DNA from: Deltaproteobacteria bacterium
Lineage (GTDB): Bacteria; JAGRBM01; JAHCIT01
Assembly: GCA_026129095.1 (NCBI GenBank)
Contig: JAHCIT010000005.1
Coordinates: 186,001 to 250,000, forward strand
Direction: 5' to 3'
DNA: 64,000 bases
The notes beneath the pieces were generated by a model. That model worked only from the letters and a program-made list of their open reading frames with translations, made no database searches and was not told where the DNA came from. This document shows positions 51,194 to 59,707 of this stretch, one piece after another. Each line of letters opens with the position of its first letter. Positions within the stretch are counted from its first letter, which is position 1. The translations under genes were made by a program, and so were the position numbers.

Positions 51194-51858
51194 TACAGTG
51201 GAGTCCGATCCTCCTCTCGCTGAAGGTTTCGGCCATTGCGACGCTCGTGGCAGCCGTGGTGGGGATCATTCTCGCCATCCTGCTGGCCACCCGGAAGTTT
51301 CCCGGCCGTGACCTGCTGGATGTCCTCTTCACCGTTCCGATGATTCTCCCGCCGACCGTGCTCGGCTACTACGTGCTGGTCGCCGTCGGACGGCGCAGTT
51401 TCATCGGCGGCGTCTGGGAAGACATTTTCGGCTCGCCCATCGTATTCACCCAGACCGGCGCCGTGCTCGCGGCCATGCTGGGCGCGCTGCCGTTCGTGGT
51501 GAAATCGTCCCGTACCGCATTCGAAGGCGTGCCGCCGGTGCTGGTACAGGCAGCCCGGACGCTCGGCGCAAACCGGCTGCGCGTCTTCTGGACCGTCCGG
51601 ATTCCGCTCGCCTGGCCGGGAATCATGGCGGGGATCATGCTTGGCTTCGCCCGTGCGCTCGGGGATTTCGGCGCGACGCTCATGGTGGCGGGAAACATCC
51701 CCGGCAAGACCCAAACGGCCTCGCTCGCCATCTACGATGCCATTCAGGCGAACCGCGAGCGTGAGGCGCTCGCCATGATCGTGGTGCTGACGGCCGTTGC
51801 CGTTTTCATGCTGTATGCAGCCAACAAGCTGACCGGAAAACCGCATTCCCATGCCTGA
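51190..51858 (+). CDS. modB: Molybdate ABC transporter permease
   Basis: A 222-residue inner-membrane permease with five hydrophobic segments. It carries ILPPTVLGYYVL and the cytoplasmic EAA-type loop AARTLGANRLRVFWTVRIPLAWPGIMAG, which docks on ModC. The ATG overlaps the modA stop by four bases and its 3' end overlaps modC by eight. Confidence 0.95.
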   Translation: MIQWSPILLSLKVSAIATLVAAVVGIILAILLATRKFPGRDLLDVLFTVPMILPPTVLGYYVLVAVGRRSFIGGVWEDIFGSPIVFTQTGAVLAAMLGALPFVVKSSRTAFEGVPPVLVQAARTLGANRLRVFWTVRIPLAWPGIMAGIMLGFARALGDFGATLMVAGNIPGKTQTASLAIYDAIQANREREALAMIVVLTAVAVFMLYAANKLTGKPHSHA

Positions 51859-52573
51859 TACCCTTGCCGCAGTGCTGAACTATGCCGTCCCTGGCGATGG
51901 CGGGTTCACGCTGGATGTCGGCCTTGAAGTTCCGCCGGGGCTCACCGTGCTGTTCGGGCCATCCGGTTCAGGCAAAAGCACCGTGCTCGCACTCATCGCC
52001 GGACTCCGGCGTCCGGCGTCCGGCCGTGTGCAGCTCGGCTCAAACATCTGGTACGATTCCGGAACCGGAGCCGATACACCGGTCCACAAGCGGGGCATAT
52101 CCTTCGTGTTCCAGTCGGCGGCGCTGTTTCCGCACCTGAGCGCGCTCGGCAACGTCGAATACGGGATCAGCCGCGAAATCGGCCGGAACGAGCGCCGCGA
52201 CCGGGCCCTGCACATGCTGGAACGGATGAAGGTCCCCCATCTGGCGAAACGCAAGCCAGCGACATTTTCCGGTGGCGAGGCGCAGCGCGTGGCGCTCGCC
52301 CGCGCCTTCGCCCGGTCACCCTCGCTGGTCCTGCTGGACGAGGCGTTTTCGGCACTCGACCGGGAACTTCGCCGGTCACTGGGGGAAGACGTCCGCCAAC
52401 TCATCGGCGAGGCCGGTATTCCGGGGCTTCTCGTCACCCATCACCGGATGGAGGCGCTCCAGCTCGCCACCCGTGCTATCCTGATCCGCAACGGCAGGAT
52501 CGAGGGGACCGGAGCCATCGAGGAACTTCTGCCCGCCGGGGGCGGGTACTTTGATGACGAAAGCGGAGGATAA
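51851..52573 (+). CDS. modC: Molybdate ABC transporter ATP-binding protein, lacking the Mop/TOBE domain
   Basis: A 240-residue ATPase: Walker A GPSGSGKST, Q-loop FVFQSAALFPHLSA, signature FSGGEAQRVAL and Walker B LVLLDEAFSALD. Most ModC proteins are about 350 residues and end in a molybdate-binding Mop/TOBE domain; this one stops after the nucleotide-binding domain, so substrate feedback through ModC is not expected. It energises ModAB. Confidence 0.93.
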   Translation: MPDTLAAVLNYAVPGDGGFTLDVGLEVPPGLTVLFGPSGSGKSTVLALIAGLRRPASGRVQLGSNIWYDSGTGADTPVHKRGISFVFQSAALFPHLSALGNVEYGISREIGRNERRDRALHMLERMKVPHLAKRKPATFSGGEAQRVALARAFARSPSLVLLDEAFSALDRELRRSLGEDVRQLIGEAGIPGLLVTHHRMEALQLATRAILIRNGRIEGTGAIEELLPAGGGYFDDESGG

Positions 52574-52578
52574 GGATC

Positions 52579-53097
52579 ATGAAGCTGTATTACAGGGTTC
52601 TTCTGGTTCTTGCTTCCCTGTCGGCATGCAATACCGGCCCCCAGAACGAAGGGAAGATGATGCCTCGCCTGCCGGTTCCATCCGAGGCCCGTCCGATCAC
52701 CACGCAGCCGGTGGAGATATTCTCCGGTGATGAAAAGCGGCAGTCACTCACCGGAGAAAAACTCGCCTCCACGCCGCCCGACTATTCCGATGACCAGCGC
52801 CGCGCCTGGCGGCTTGAAACCCTGACAGGCGCCGATCCGGCCACCGCCACTTATGAAATCACCGGCCGGCACGGGATCGTCGTGACGCTCAAGGCGGGGA
52901 AAGATACCGGCGCACTCATTCCGGCCCTCCTCCTGAACCAGAGGGGCGAGGCCCTGGTCGTCATGCTCGATCCCGCCAACCCGTTCCCCGAGTACCATGG
53001 ACAGGGCGGGCGAATCGAACGGACCAACGATCCCTTCATCCGGATCCCGGCAGTGACGAGAATCCGTGTCATGACTGCGGAGCCCGCTGCGCCCTGA
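52579..53097 (+). CDS. Putative lipoprotein of unknown function
   Basis: A 172-residue protein with signal peptide MKLYYRVLLVLASLSAC (lipobox L-S-A-C17), a charged linker and a mature domain of about 130 residues predicted to be beta-rich. It starts 5 bases after modC and may be read from the same transcript, but nothing in the sequence ties it to molybdate. No family was recognised. Confidence 0.72.
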   Translation: MKLYYRVLLVLASLSACNTGPQNEGKMMPRLPVPSEARPITTQPVEIFSGDEKRQSLTGEKLASTPPDYSDDQRRAWRLETLTGADPATATYEITGRHGIVVTLKAGKDTGALIPALLLNQRGEALVVMLDPANPFPEYHGQGGRIERTNDPFIRIPAVTRIRVMTAEPAAP

Positions 53098-53119
53098 ATC
53101 AGGAGCACGGACCTTCCGC

Positions 53120-54526
53120 ATGGAACTGGATTTCCGTAAAGACCCCGCGATCCTCGCCGCCGTGGTGGACGCCATGGCCGATGGTGTCTTTACCGTGGAT
53201 GCCAGCGGCAACTTCGCGGCCTGGAGCGAGGGCGCCGAGAGAATCACCGGCTACCGGAGCGAGGATGTGGTCGGCCGGCCCTGCACGATCCTGGAAGGCC
53301 CCAACTGCAAGGGTTTCGGCAACCTGCGGGAACTGATGAGCCAGCCGCCGCCGGTCCCCGCAGGAATCTGCAACCAGGAGTGCAAGGTCCTCTCCCGTGA
53401 CGGACGGGAGCTGCATCTGCACGGCAATGTCCGTGTACTTACCGATTCCGCAGGCAAGGTGCAGGGGGCCGTCGGCACCTTCGCCGACATGACCTCCTTT
53501 GTCACGGCCAACGAGCGCATCGCCCTGCTGGAAGAGCAGTCCCGCTCCCGGCATGCGTTCGAGGGGATGGTCGGGAAAAGTGCCATCATGCAGGAGGTGT
53601 TCCGGCGCATCCGGCTGGCGGCGCAGAGCGACGTGACGGTGCTCGTCACCGGCGAATCCGGAACGGGAAAGGAACTGGCGGCTCGGGCCGTCCACTCCCT
53701 GAGCGACCGCAAGGATAAGCCGTTCATCGCCGTCAACTGCTCGGCCCTGCCGGAAACCCTGCTGGAGAGCGAGCTGTTCGGCCATGTGCGCGGAGCCTTT
53801 ACCGGGGCGATCCGGGACAAGACGGGCGTATTCCAGGCTGCCGACGGGGGAACGCTGTTTCTGGACGAGATCGGCGACGTCAGCCCGCTACTCCAGCTCA
53901 AGCTTCTCCGGGCGCTGGAAACCCGCGAGATCCGCCGCGTCGGCGACGACCGGGCGACTACAGTCAATGTCCGGCTGGTCACGGCCACCAACCGCGACCT
54001 TGCCGGTCTTATTGCCGCCGGGACCATGCGGGAGGATTTCTACTACCGGATCCGCGTGTTCGAGATCCGTCTTCCCTCCCTGAGGGAACGCCGCGAGGAT
54101 CTGCCGCTGCTGGTGAACCATTTTCTCGGCGAGGCGGCCAGGGGCCGCCCGCGCCCGGTGACCGGCATCAGCCACGACGCCCTGCAGAAGATGATGGACT
54201 ACGGCTGGCCGGGAAACGTCCGCGAACTCCGCAATGCCATCGAGCATGCGCTGGTCACCGTCCAGGGCGAGCAGATCACCCTGTTCGACCTGCCTCCCGA
54301 ACTGCGGACGGCAGAACCGCCGGCAGCTCATGCCGGGACAGCCAAACGCCACCGGGCACCGAAGGGCCCCGCCAGTTCTATGGCCGAACGGATGCGGGCG
54401 CTCGAAGCCCTCCGCCAGTCACACGGCAACCGGACCGAAGCAGCCCGTCTGCTGGGCATCAGCCGGGTCGCCCTCTGGAAGAAGCTCAAGCGGCTCGGCA
54501 TAGATGCTGACACCGCCCCAGAGTGA
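53120..54526 (+). CDS. PAS-domain sigma-54-dependent transcriptional activator with four PAS cysteines
   Basis: A 468-residue activator: PAS domain (about 8-125), AAA+ domain with Walker A GESGTGKE (178-185), canonical GAFTGA (225-230), [11 protein letters not shown] and arginine-finger region, and a C-terminal Fis-type HTH ([24 protein letters not shown]). The PAS domain has four cysteines (C55, C63, C84, C88), suggesting thiol, sulfane-sulfur or Fe-S sensing. The gene immediately precedes a sulfur-oxidation operon that carries a -24/-12-like promoter, so it is its likely regulator, in the manner of FisR-type control of persulfide dioxygenase genes. The link is inferred from position. Confidence 0.9.
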   Translation: MELDFRKDPAILAAVVDAMADGVFTVDASGNFAAWSEGAERITGYRSEDVVGRPCTILEGPNCKGFGNLRELMSQPPPVPAGICNQECKVLSRDGRELHLHGNVRVLTDSAGKVQGAVGTFADMTSFVTANERIALLEEQSRSRHAFEGMVGKSAIMQEVFRRIRLAAQSDVTVLVTGESGTGKELAARAVHSLSDRKDKPFIAVNCSALPETLLESELFGHVRGAFTGAIRDKTGVFQAADGGTLFLDEIGDVSPLLQLKLLRALETREIRRVGDDRATTVNVRLVTATNRDLAGLIAAGTMREDFYYRIRVFEIRLPSLRERREDLPLLVNHFLGEAARGRPRPVTGISHDALQKMMDYGWPGNVRELRNAIEHALVTVQGEQITLFDLPPELRTAEPPAAHAGTAKRHRAPKGPASSMAERMRALEALRQSHGNRTEAARLLGISRVALWKKLKRLGIDADTAPE

Positions 54527-54537
54527 TAACCCTTACA

Positions 54538-54589
54538 GTTAACAATCTGGTTTACACTATGTTAACTTTTTAGGTTAGCATACCGGTAT
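54538..54589 (+). promoter_or_regulatory. Enhancer-like region: four GTTAAC-type boxes and a palindrome
   Basis: In a markedly AT-rich stretch, GTTAAC (54538), GTTTAC (54550), GTTAAC (54561) and GTTAGC (54574) recur every 11-13 bases, about one helical turn apart. They are followed by the palindrome ATACCGGTAT (54580-54589). The block lies 88-139 bases upstream of the -24 box, the usual distance for activator binding at sigma-54 promoters. Confidence 0.55.
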
Positions 54590-54676
54590 CATTCGCCTTT
54601 TAACATATCCGAAATACTGAGATAACTGACTGATAAAACTCATGATTTCCGGATTTCATCGCTGATACCCTGAGGG

Positions 54677-54691
54677 TGGCACACCGATTGA
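54677..54691 (+). promoter_or_regulatory. Candidate sigma-54 (-24/-12) promoter of the sulfur operon
   Basis: TGGCAC (54677-54682), five bases, then TTGA (54688-54691). The consensus is TGGCAC-N5-TTGC, so the final C of the -12 element is replaced by A. The distance to ATG 54720 allows a short leader with GAAGGAG as ribosome binding site. The adjacent sigma-54 activator gene supports the call. Confidence 0.5.
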
Positions 54692-54719
54692 TATAGCGGG
54701 GTGAGAAGGAGCCCAGATC

Positions 54720-56153
54720 ATGATTCTCAAGCAGTATTACCTCGGCTGTCTCGCCCATGCCTCCTACCTCGTCGGGGACAGGGAAACCGGCGTGGCGGCG
54801 GTCATCGATCCGCAGCGGGACGTGGACCAGTACATCGCCGACGCCAAGGCCAATGGCCTCAAGATCAGGCATGTGTTCCTGACCCATTTCCATGCGGACT
54901 TTCTGGCGGGCCATCTGGAACTGAGGGACCGCGAAGGCGCGGCGATCTATCTTGGTGCGAGAGCAGGAGCGGAATACGCCCACACGCCCCTGAAAAACGG
55001 CGACGTGCTTGAGTTCGGCAAGGTGCGGCTCGAAATACTGGAAACCCCCGGCCATACGCCCGAGGGCATCTCCATCGTCGTGTATGACCTGGAAAAAGAC
55101 GCCCGGAAGCCCCAGGCGGTCTTCACCGGCGATACCCTGTTCATCGGCGACGTGGGCCGTCCCGATCTGCTCGCCTCCATCGGCGTCACCGCCGACGAAC
55201 TGGCCAGAATGCTTTACCATTCGCTCCACGAGCGCCTGATGAAGCTCCCTGACGAAACCATCGTCTACCCGGCCCACGGTGCGGGTTCCCTGTGCGGGAA
55301 GAACCTGAGCAGCGACACTTCATCCACGATCGGCATCCAGCGGAAGTTCAACTATGCGCTCCAGCCCATGAGCGAGGAGGAGTTCCGCAAGATCGTCACG
55401 GCGGACCAGCCCGATGCCCCCGCCTACTTCGTTCATGACGCCATTCTGAACCGGAAGGAACGCCAGACCCTCGACGAGGCGCTCGAAAAGGGCCTGAAAA
55501 AACTCGCCATCGATGATGTGCTCAGGCTCCAGAACGCCGGCGCGCAGGTGGTCGATGTGCGCGATCCGGCCGAGTTCGAGGCCGCGCACCTCAAGGGCTC
55601 TCTCAACATCGGGCTGGGCGGCAAATATGCCACCTGGGCGGGCACGCTGCTCGACAAGGAACGGCCCATCGTCATCATCGCCGAGCCCGGCCGGGAAAAT
55701 GAGGCTGCGACACGGCTCGGACGGATCGGGTTCGACAACCTCGCCGGTTACCTCCACGCCTGCATGGAAGCCTGTCAGGCCCGCCCGGAACTGGTGGAAA
55801 AGACCGAGCGGATCACTGCCGGGAACCTCGCCGAGGCGATGGCCTCGAAAAACCCGCCGCTCGTGGTCGATATCCGCAGCGAGAAGGAATGGAGCGGACG
55901 CCGGATCGGGGGCAGTATCAACCTGCCGCTGAACCGGTTGCGCGAGCGGGCCGATGAGCTGTCCAGGGACCGCAGCATCGTGGTTCACTGCGCCAGCGGA
56001 TACCGGTCAGCCATCGGCGCGAGTATCCTGCAGCAGATGGGGTACACAAAGGTGGCGGACCTCGTGGGCGGCATCGCCGCCTGGGAGGCATCCCGCGGGG
56101 AACCGGCAGCGGCGGCCAGCTGCTCCATCGCCGCCGGAAAACCCGCCGCCTGA
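54720..56153 (+). CDS. Persulfide dioxygenase (ETHE1-like) fused to two rhodanese domains
   Basis: A 477-residue protein. Residues 1-240 are an ETHE1-type metallo-beta-lactamase domain (THFHADF at 55-61, GHLEL, TPGHTPEG, FTGDTLFIGDVGRPDL, YPAHGAGSLCGKNLS) that would oxidise glutathione persulfide to sulfite with a mononuclear iron. Rhodanese 1 (about 265-350) has IIAEPGRE where the catalytic Cys should be, so it is inactive or structural. Rhodanese 2 (about 370-460) has the catalytic loop CASGYRS and should transfer sulfane sulfur. The fusion couples persulfide oxidation to sulfur transfer. It is the first gene of an operon with TauE-like and YeeE/YedE-like genes. Confidence 0.92.
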   Translation: MILKQYYLGCLAHASYLVGDRETGVAAVIDPQRDVDQYIADAKANGLKIRHVFLTHFHADFLAGHLELRDREGAAIYLGARAGAEYAHTPLKNGDVLEFGKVRLEILETPGHTPEGISIVVYDLEKDARKPQAVFTGDTLFIGDVGRPDLLASIGVTADELARMLYHSLHERLMKLPDETIVYPAHGAGSLCGKNLSSDTSSTIGIQRKFNYALQPMSEEEFRKIVTADQPDAPAYFVHDAILNRKERQTLDEALEKGLKKLAIDDVLRLQNAGAQVVDVRDPAEFEAAHLKGSLNIGLGGKYATWAGTLLDKERPIVIIAEPGRENEAATRLGRIGFDNLAGYLHACMEACQARPELVEKTERITAGNLAEAMASKNPPLVVDIRSEKEWSGRRIGGSINLPLNRLRERADELSRDRSIVVHCASGYRSAIGASILQQMGYTKVADLVGGIAAWEASRGEPAAAASCSIAAGKPAA

Positions 56154-56187
56154 TCCGGACCAGCCGCTGCCAACGGAGGAAAGACCC

Positions 56188-56964
56188 TTGCTACTTGTCG
56201 CCGCCGCCCTCTCGCTGCTGATAGGCCTCTCCCTCGGGCTTCTGGGGGGCGGTGGGTCGATCCTCACCGTTCCGATCCTGATCTACGCGCTCGGCATGGC
56301 CGAGAAACCTGCCATCGCCACCTCCCTGCTGGTGGTATCAGTCACCAGCGCGGTGGCAGCCATCCAGCACCACCGGAACGGAAACGTCTGCTGGAAGAAC
56401 GCCATTGCCTTCAGCCCGGCGGCGATGCTGGGCGCCTACGGAGGCGGCCGGGTAGCCCAGTTCATACCGGCCTGGATTCTCCTGCTTCTCTTTGCTGCCA
56501 TCATGATCGCGACGGCGGCAGCCATGTGGTTTGGACGCGCCGAAACCGCCGAGCAGGCTGCCAATCCCTGCGGCGTCCTCGGCAGCGGAGGGAAACTGCC
56601 CTACGGCCGGATAGCGGCCGAGGGACTGGCGGTCGGCACCGTCACTGGTCTCGTGGGCGCGGGCGGCGGATTTCTTGTGGTCCCTGCGCTGGTGATGATG
56701 GGCGGCCTCATCATGAAGGCCGCCATCGGAACGTCGCTTGTGGTCATCGCCCTCAAGTCCGCTACCGGATTCGCTGGCTATATCAGCCACGTCACCATTG
56801 ATTACCGGCTCGCGGCGGTCGTCACCGCCGCGGCAGCGGCCGGGTCGCTCATCGGCGCGCCACTGGGCAAGCGGATCAGCGCCCAGTCGCTCCGCAAGGG
56901 GTTTGCCGCGTTCGTTTTCGTAATGGCCCTGTTCATCATCTACAAGGAGGTTCCCAGACCATGA
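56188..56964 (+). CDS. TauE/SafE-family sulfite exporter-like membrane protein
   Basis: A 258-residue protein with about eight hydrophobic segments in two repeated halves. Each half has a Gly-rich loop: LLGGGGSILTVPIL at the N-terminus and VGAGGGFLVVPALV in the second half, the TauE/SafE signature. It probably exports sulfite or another organosulfur anion made by the dioxygenase upstream. TTG 56188 is the start because GGAGGA lies 7 bases before it and the protein opens directly with the first helix. A longer frame from 55954 covers the end of the dioxygenase gene. ATGA overlap with the next gene. Confidence 0.88.
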   Translation: MLLVAAALSLLIGLSLGLLGGGGSILTVPILIYALGMAEKPAIATSLLVVSVTSAVAAIQHHRNGNVCWKNAIAFSPAAMLGAYGGGRVAQFIPAWILLLLFAAIMIATAAAMWFGRAETAEQAANPCGVLGSGGKLPYGRIAAEGLAVGTVTGLVGAGGGFLVVPALVMMGGLIMKAAIGTSLVVIALKSATGFAGYISHVTIDYRLAAVVTAAAAAGSLIGAPLGKRISAQSLRKGFAAFVFVMALFIIYKEVPRP

Positions 56965-57440
56965 TTGAAACCCTGTTCGTTGAGCGTTGGCCCTGGTGGG
57001 CCGGCGGGCTCGCCGTGGGACTGTTCGTCCTCGTATTCGTTCTTGGATCAGGCCACCTGCTCGGTGTCTCCACCGGATACGCCGACGCCTGCTCGGCCGT
57101 CTCCGATCCGAAAGTCCGCAAGTCCTGGCGGCTGCCGTTCATCGGCGGTATCGTCCTGGGCGGGCTCCTGTCGGTCCTCCTCGCCGGAAGCTACCACCCG
57201 ACGGCACTGATGGGGCTGCTGGACGCCGAACTGGCGCCTCCCCTCTGGGCAAAGACCCTGATCTTCACCGGCGGCGGCATGCTGATCGGCTATGGCGCAC
57301 GGCTCGCCGGAGGCTGCACGTCGGGCCACGCCATCGTCGGTGTCGCCCAGATCGCCCGCAGTTCCATCATCGCCACCATCGGCTTCATGATCGCTGGAAT
57401 GGCCGTCACCAATATCATGTTCCGGCTGATTGCCGGATAA
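56961..57440 (+). CDS. YeeE/YedE family membrane protein (first half)
   Basis: A 159-residue protein with four hydrophobic segments and the family motif GARLAGGCTSGHAIVG containing the conserved Cys (CTSGH). YeeE (TsuA) proteins import thiosulfate through Cys-based relay; many bacteria split the protein into two short subunits, as here with the gene at 57462. It starts inside the stop of the TauE-like gene. Role in this operon: uptake or transfer of a reduced sulfur compound. Confidence 0.87.
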   Translation: MIETLFVERWPWWAGGLAVGLFVLVFVLGSGHLLGVSTGYADACSAVSDPKVRKSWRLPFIGGIVLGGLLSVLLAGSYHPTALMGLLDAELAPPLWAKTLIFTGGGMLIGYGARLAGGCTSGHAIVGVAQIARSSIIATIGFMIAGMAVTNIMFRLIAG

Positions 57441-57461
57441 CCTCGCGGAGGAACACCACAT

Positions 57462-57926
57462 ATGCGCACACTCAAACTGCTCGGATTCGGAATTCTGTTC
57501 GGCTTCATCCTGTCGAGAATCGGCGCCACCGACTACACGGCCATCGCCGAAATGTTCCTGCTCCGCGACTATCACCTGATGGGCGTGATGGGCACGGCCA
57601 TCGTCACCGCCGGGATCGGACTCCGGCTCCTGCAGAAATCGGGAATCAGGACGGCTGAAGACAAGCCTGTGGAACTCTGCCCAAAGCCCGCCTCGCCGGG
57701 GAACCTCTGGGGCGGACTCCTGTTCGGAGCCGGGTGGGGTATCACCGGTACCTGTCCCGGCACGGCCTTGAGCCAGCTCGGCGAGGGAAAAGTCATGGCG
57801 GCCTTCACCGTGCTCGGCATCTTCCTCGGCACGATGCTCTACATCCGCACCGGCAAGGACGTGGAGAGCTGGCTGAAGGGCTCCGCCCGCCGCAGCGAAT
57901 CTCCCCCAAAACCGGTCGCGGCATAA
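57462..57926 (+). CDS. YeeE/YedE-like (DUF6691-type) membrane protein (second half)
   Basis: A 154-residue protein with four hydrophobic segments and the motif GAGWGITGTCPGTAL, the counterpart of CTSGH in the first half, plus a further Cys near 71. It pairs with the preceding gene to make a complete YeeE-type channel. GCGGAGGA precedes ATG 57462 by a normal distance. It is the last gene of the sulfur operon. Confidence 0.87.
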   Translation: MRTLKLLGFGILFGFILSRIGATDYTAIAEMFLLRDYHLMGVMGTAIVTAGIGLRLLQKSGIRTAEDKPVELCPKPASPGNLWGGLLFGAGWGITGTCPGTALSQLGEGKVMAAFTVLGIFLGTMLYIRTGKDVESWLKGSARRSESPPKPVAA

Positions 57927-58015
57927 GCCCGCTCCCCTCCGTCCCGTTCCCCGGTTAGGCTCATCCCCGCTGGCGGCCCTGCTTCCGGAGCAGAAAGCCA
58001 GCGGGGAGAGTGTTC

Positions 58016-59680
58016 ATGGGGACCGTGCAGGATTCCGCCGCCGGCAACGCGCAGCCGTGGTTTGTCAAGGGCGACATTGACGGGTTTTTCGGCCTCGCCA
58101 TCGACAACCTCATCCAGTTCATCCTGATCCTGGGGCTTTGCACCGGAGTCCTCGGTTTTCCGGTGGAACTGGTGCTGGGCACGGTCATACCGGGCGCGGC
58201 TGTCTCGATCCTGGTCGGGAACCTCTACTATGCCTGGCAGGCCCGGCGGGTGTCGGCCGAAACCGGCCGCACGGGCGTTACCGCCCTCCCCTACGGGATC
58301 AATACCGTCTCGCTGTTTGCCTACGTGTTCCTCGTCATGCTGCCGGTGAAGCTCGCCGCACAGCACGGCGGCGCATCCACCGAAAGTGCCGCCCGGCTCG
58401 CCTGGCAGGTGGGCGTCGCCGCCTGCTTCGTGTCGGCGGTGTTCGAATCGGCCGGGGCCTTCGCCGGGGACTGGATCCGCCGGCACACGCCGAGGGCGGC
58501 GTTACTGTCCACCCTCGCCGGCATCGCCATCAGCTTCATCTCCATTGATTTCGCCATCCGGACGTTCCAGTCGCCGCTCGTGGCGATCCTGCCGCTCGGG
58601 GTGATCCTCACCACCTACTTCGCCCACACCCGGATGCCGCTCGGACTGCCCGGCGGTGCGTGGGCCGTGGGGCTGGGGACGCTCGCCGCCTGGCTGCTCC
58701 GGGGCCTGGGCCTCGAAACGCCGGTCGATCCCGCCCGCATCGGCGAGGCCGCCGCCCACGCCGGTTTCCACCTTCCCCTGCCGGTCATCGGGGATCTGCT
58801 GGCGGGCCTCACGAACCCGCTCATGCTGGAATACCTCGTCCCCGTGATGCTCCCGATGGGGCTCTTCAACGTGCTGGGGTCGCTGCAGAATCTCGAATCG
58901 GCCGAGGCCGCCGGGGACCGGTTCCCGACGCGGCCCTCCATGCTGGTGAACGGGCTCGGTTCCGGCGCCGCCGCCCTGTTCGGCTCCTGCTTTCCGACGA
59001 CGATCTACATCGGCCATCCGGGCTGGAAACGGCTCGGCGCGACATCCGGCTATTCGGTCCTGAACGGCATATTTTTCACGGTCCTTGCGCTCTCGGGACT
59101 GACCTTCCTCGTCAATGCCTTCATCCCGATGGAAGCGGGCATGGCGATCGTCCTGTGGATCGGCATCATCATCACCGCGCAGGCATTTGAGGCGACCCCC
59201 CAGACCCACGCGCCCGCCGTCGCCGTGGGACTGTTCCCCGCCATCGCGGCCTGGGGACTTCTTGTTCTCACGCAGACGCTGGGAGCCGCCAGCTTCGCCA
59301 CCGGGGATTCCGGACTCGCGGGCCGGGTGCTGGAAAACAGGGGCGCGTTCGCGGCGGCCGGACTGAACCTCGACGGCCTCACTGCCATCTCGCAGGGGTT
59401 CATGCTCACCTGCATGGTCTGGTCGGCCCTGAGCGCGGAGCTGATTGACCGGCGGTTCCGGCGCGCCGCGCTCTGGGCGTTTGCCGGCGGGGGGCTCGCG
59501 TTCTTCGGGTTCGTTCATGCCGGCGAGACCGGCCCGTCGGGCGGGATCTACCGTATCGGGTTTGGGACCGGCTGGCAGTGGGCGCTGGCCTATTTCGCCA
59601 GCGGCGGGTTTTTCCTGTCCATGGGACGCTGGGCAAAAGGCCAGCAAGACGACAGCGGGCAGGAAAAGCCGCCCGCCTGA
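58016..59680 (+). CDS. NCS2-like (xanthine/uracil permease superfamily) membrane protein
   Basis: A 554-residue protein with about twelve hydrophobic segments. The N-terminal GFFGLAIDNLIQFILILG region and the TALPYGINTVSLFAYVF and ESAEAAGDRFPTRPSM segments match putative nucleobase permeases of the NCS2 group, and TTIYIGHPGWKRLGATSGYSVLNG is a second conserved block. Substrate unknown: purine, uracil or another small anion. ATG 58016 follows GGGGAGAG; GTG 58010 would overlap that site. It could be read with the sulfur operon, 89 bases downstream, but has its own TTAGGCTC element. Confidence 0.8.
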   Translation: MGTVQDSAAGNAQPWFVKGDIDGFFGLAIDNLIQFILILGLCTGVLGFPVELVLGTVIPGAAVSILVGNLYYAWQARRVSAETGRTGVTALPYGINTVSLFAYVFLVMLPVKLAAQHGGASTESAARLAWQVGVAACFVSAVFESAGAFAGDWIRRHTPRAALLSTLAGIAISFISIDFAIRTFQSPLVAILPLGVILTTYFAHTRMPLGLPGGAWAVGLGTLAAWLLRGLGLETPVDPARIGEAAAHAGFHLPLPVIGDLLAGLTNPLMLEYLVPVMLPMGLFNVLGSLQNLESAEAAGDRFPTRPSMLVNGLGSGAAALFGSCFPTTIYIGHPGWKRLGATSGYSVLNGIFFTVLALSGLTFLVNAFIPMEAGMAIVLWIGIIITAQAFEATPQTHAPAVAVGLFPAIAAWGLLVLTQTLGAASFATGDSGLAGRVLENRGAFAAAGLNLDGLTAISQGFMLTCMVWSALSAELIDRRFRRAALWAFAGGGLAFFGFVHAGETGPSGGIYRIGFGTGWQWALAYFASGGFFLSMGRWAKGQQDDSGQEKPPA

Positions 59681-59707
59681 CCTTCAACTTCTCTGAAGCC
59701 TGGGGAC

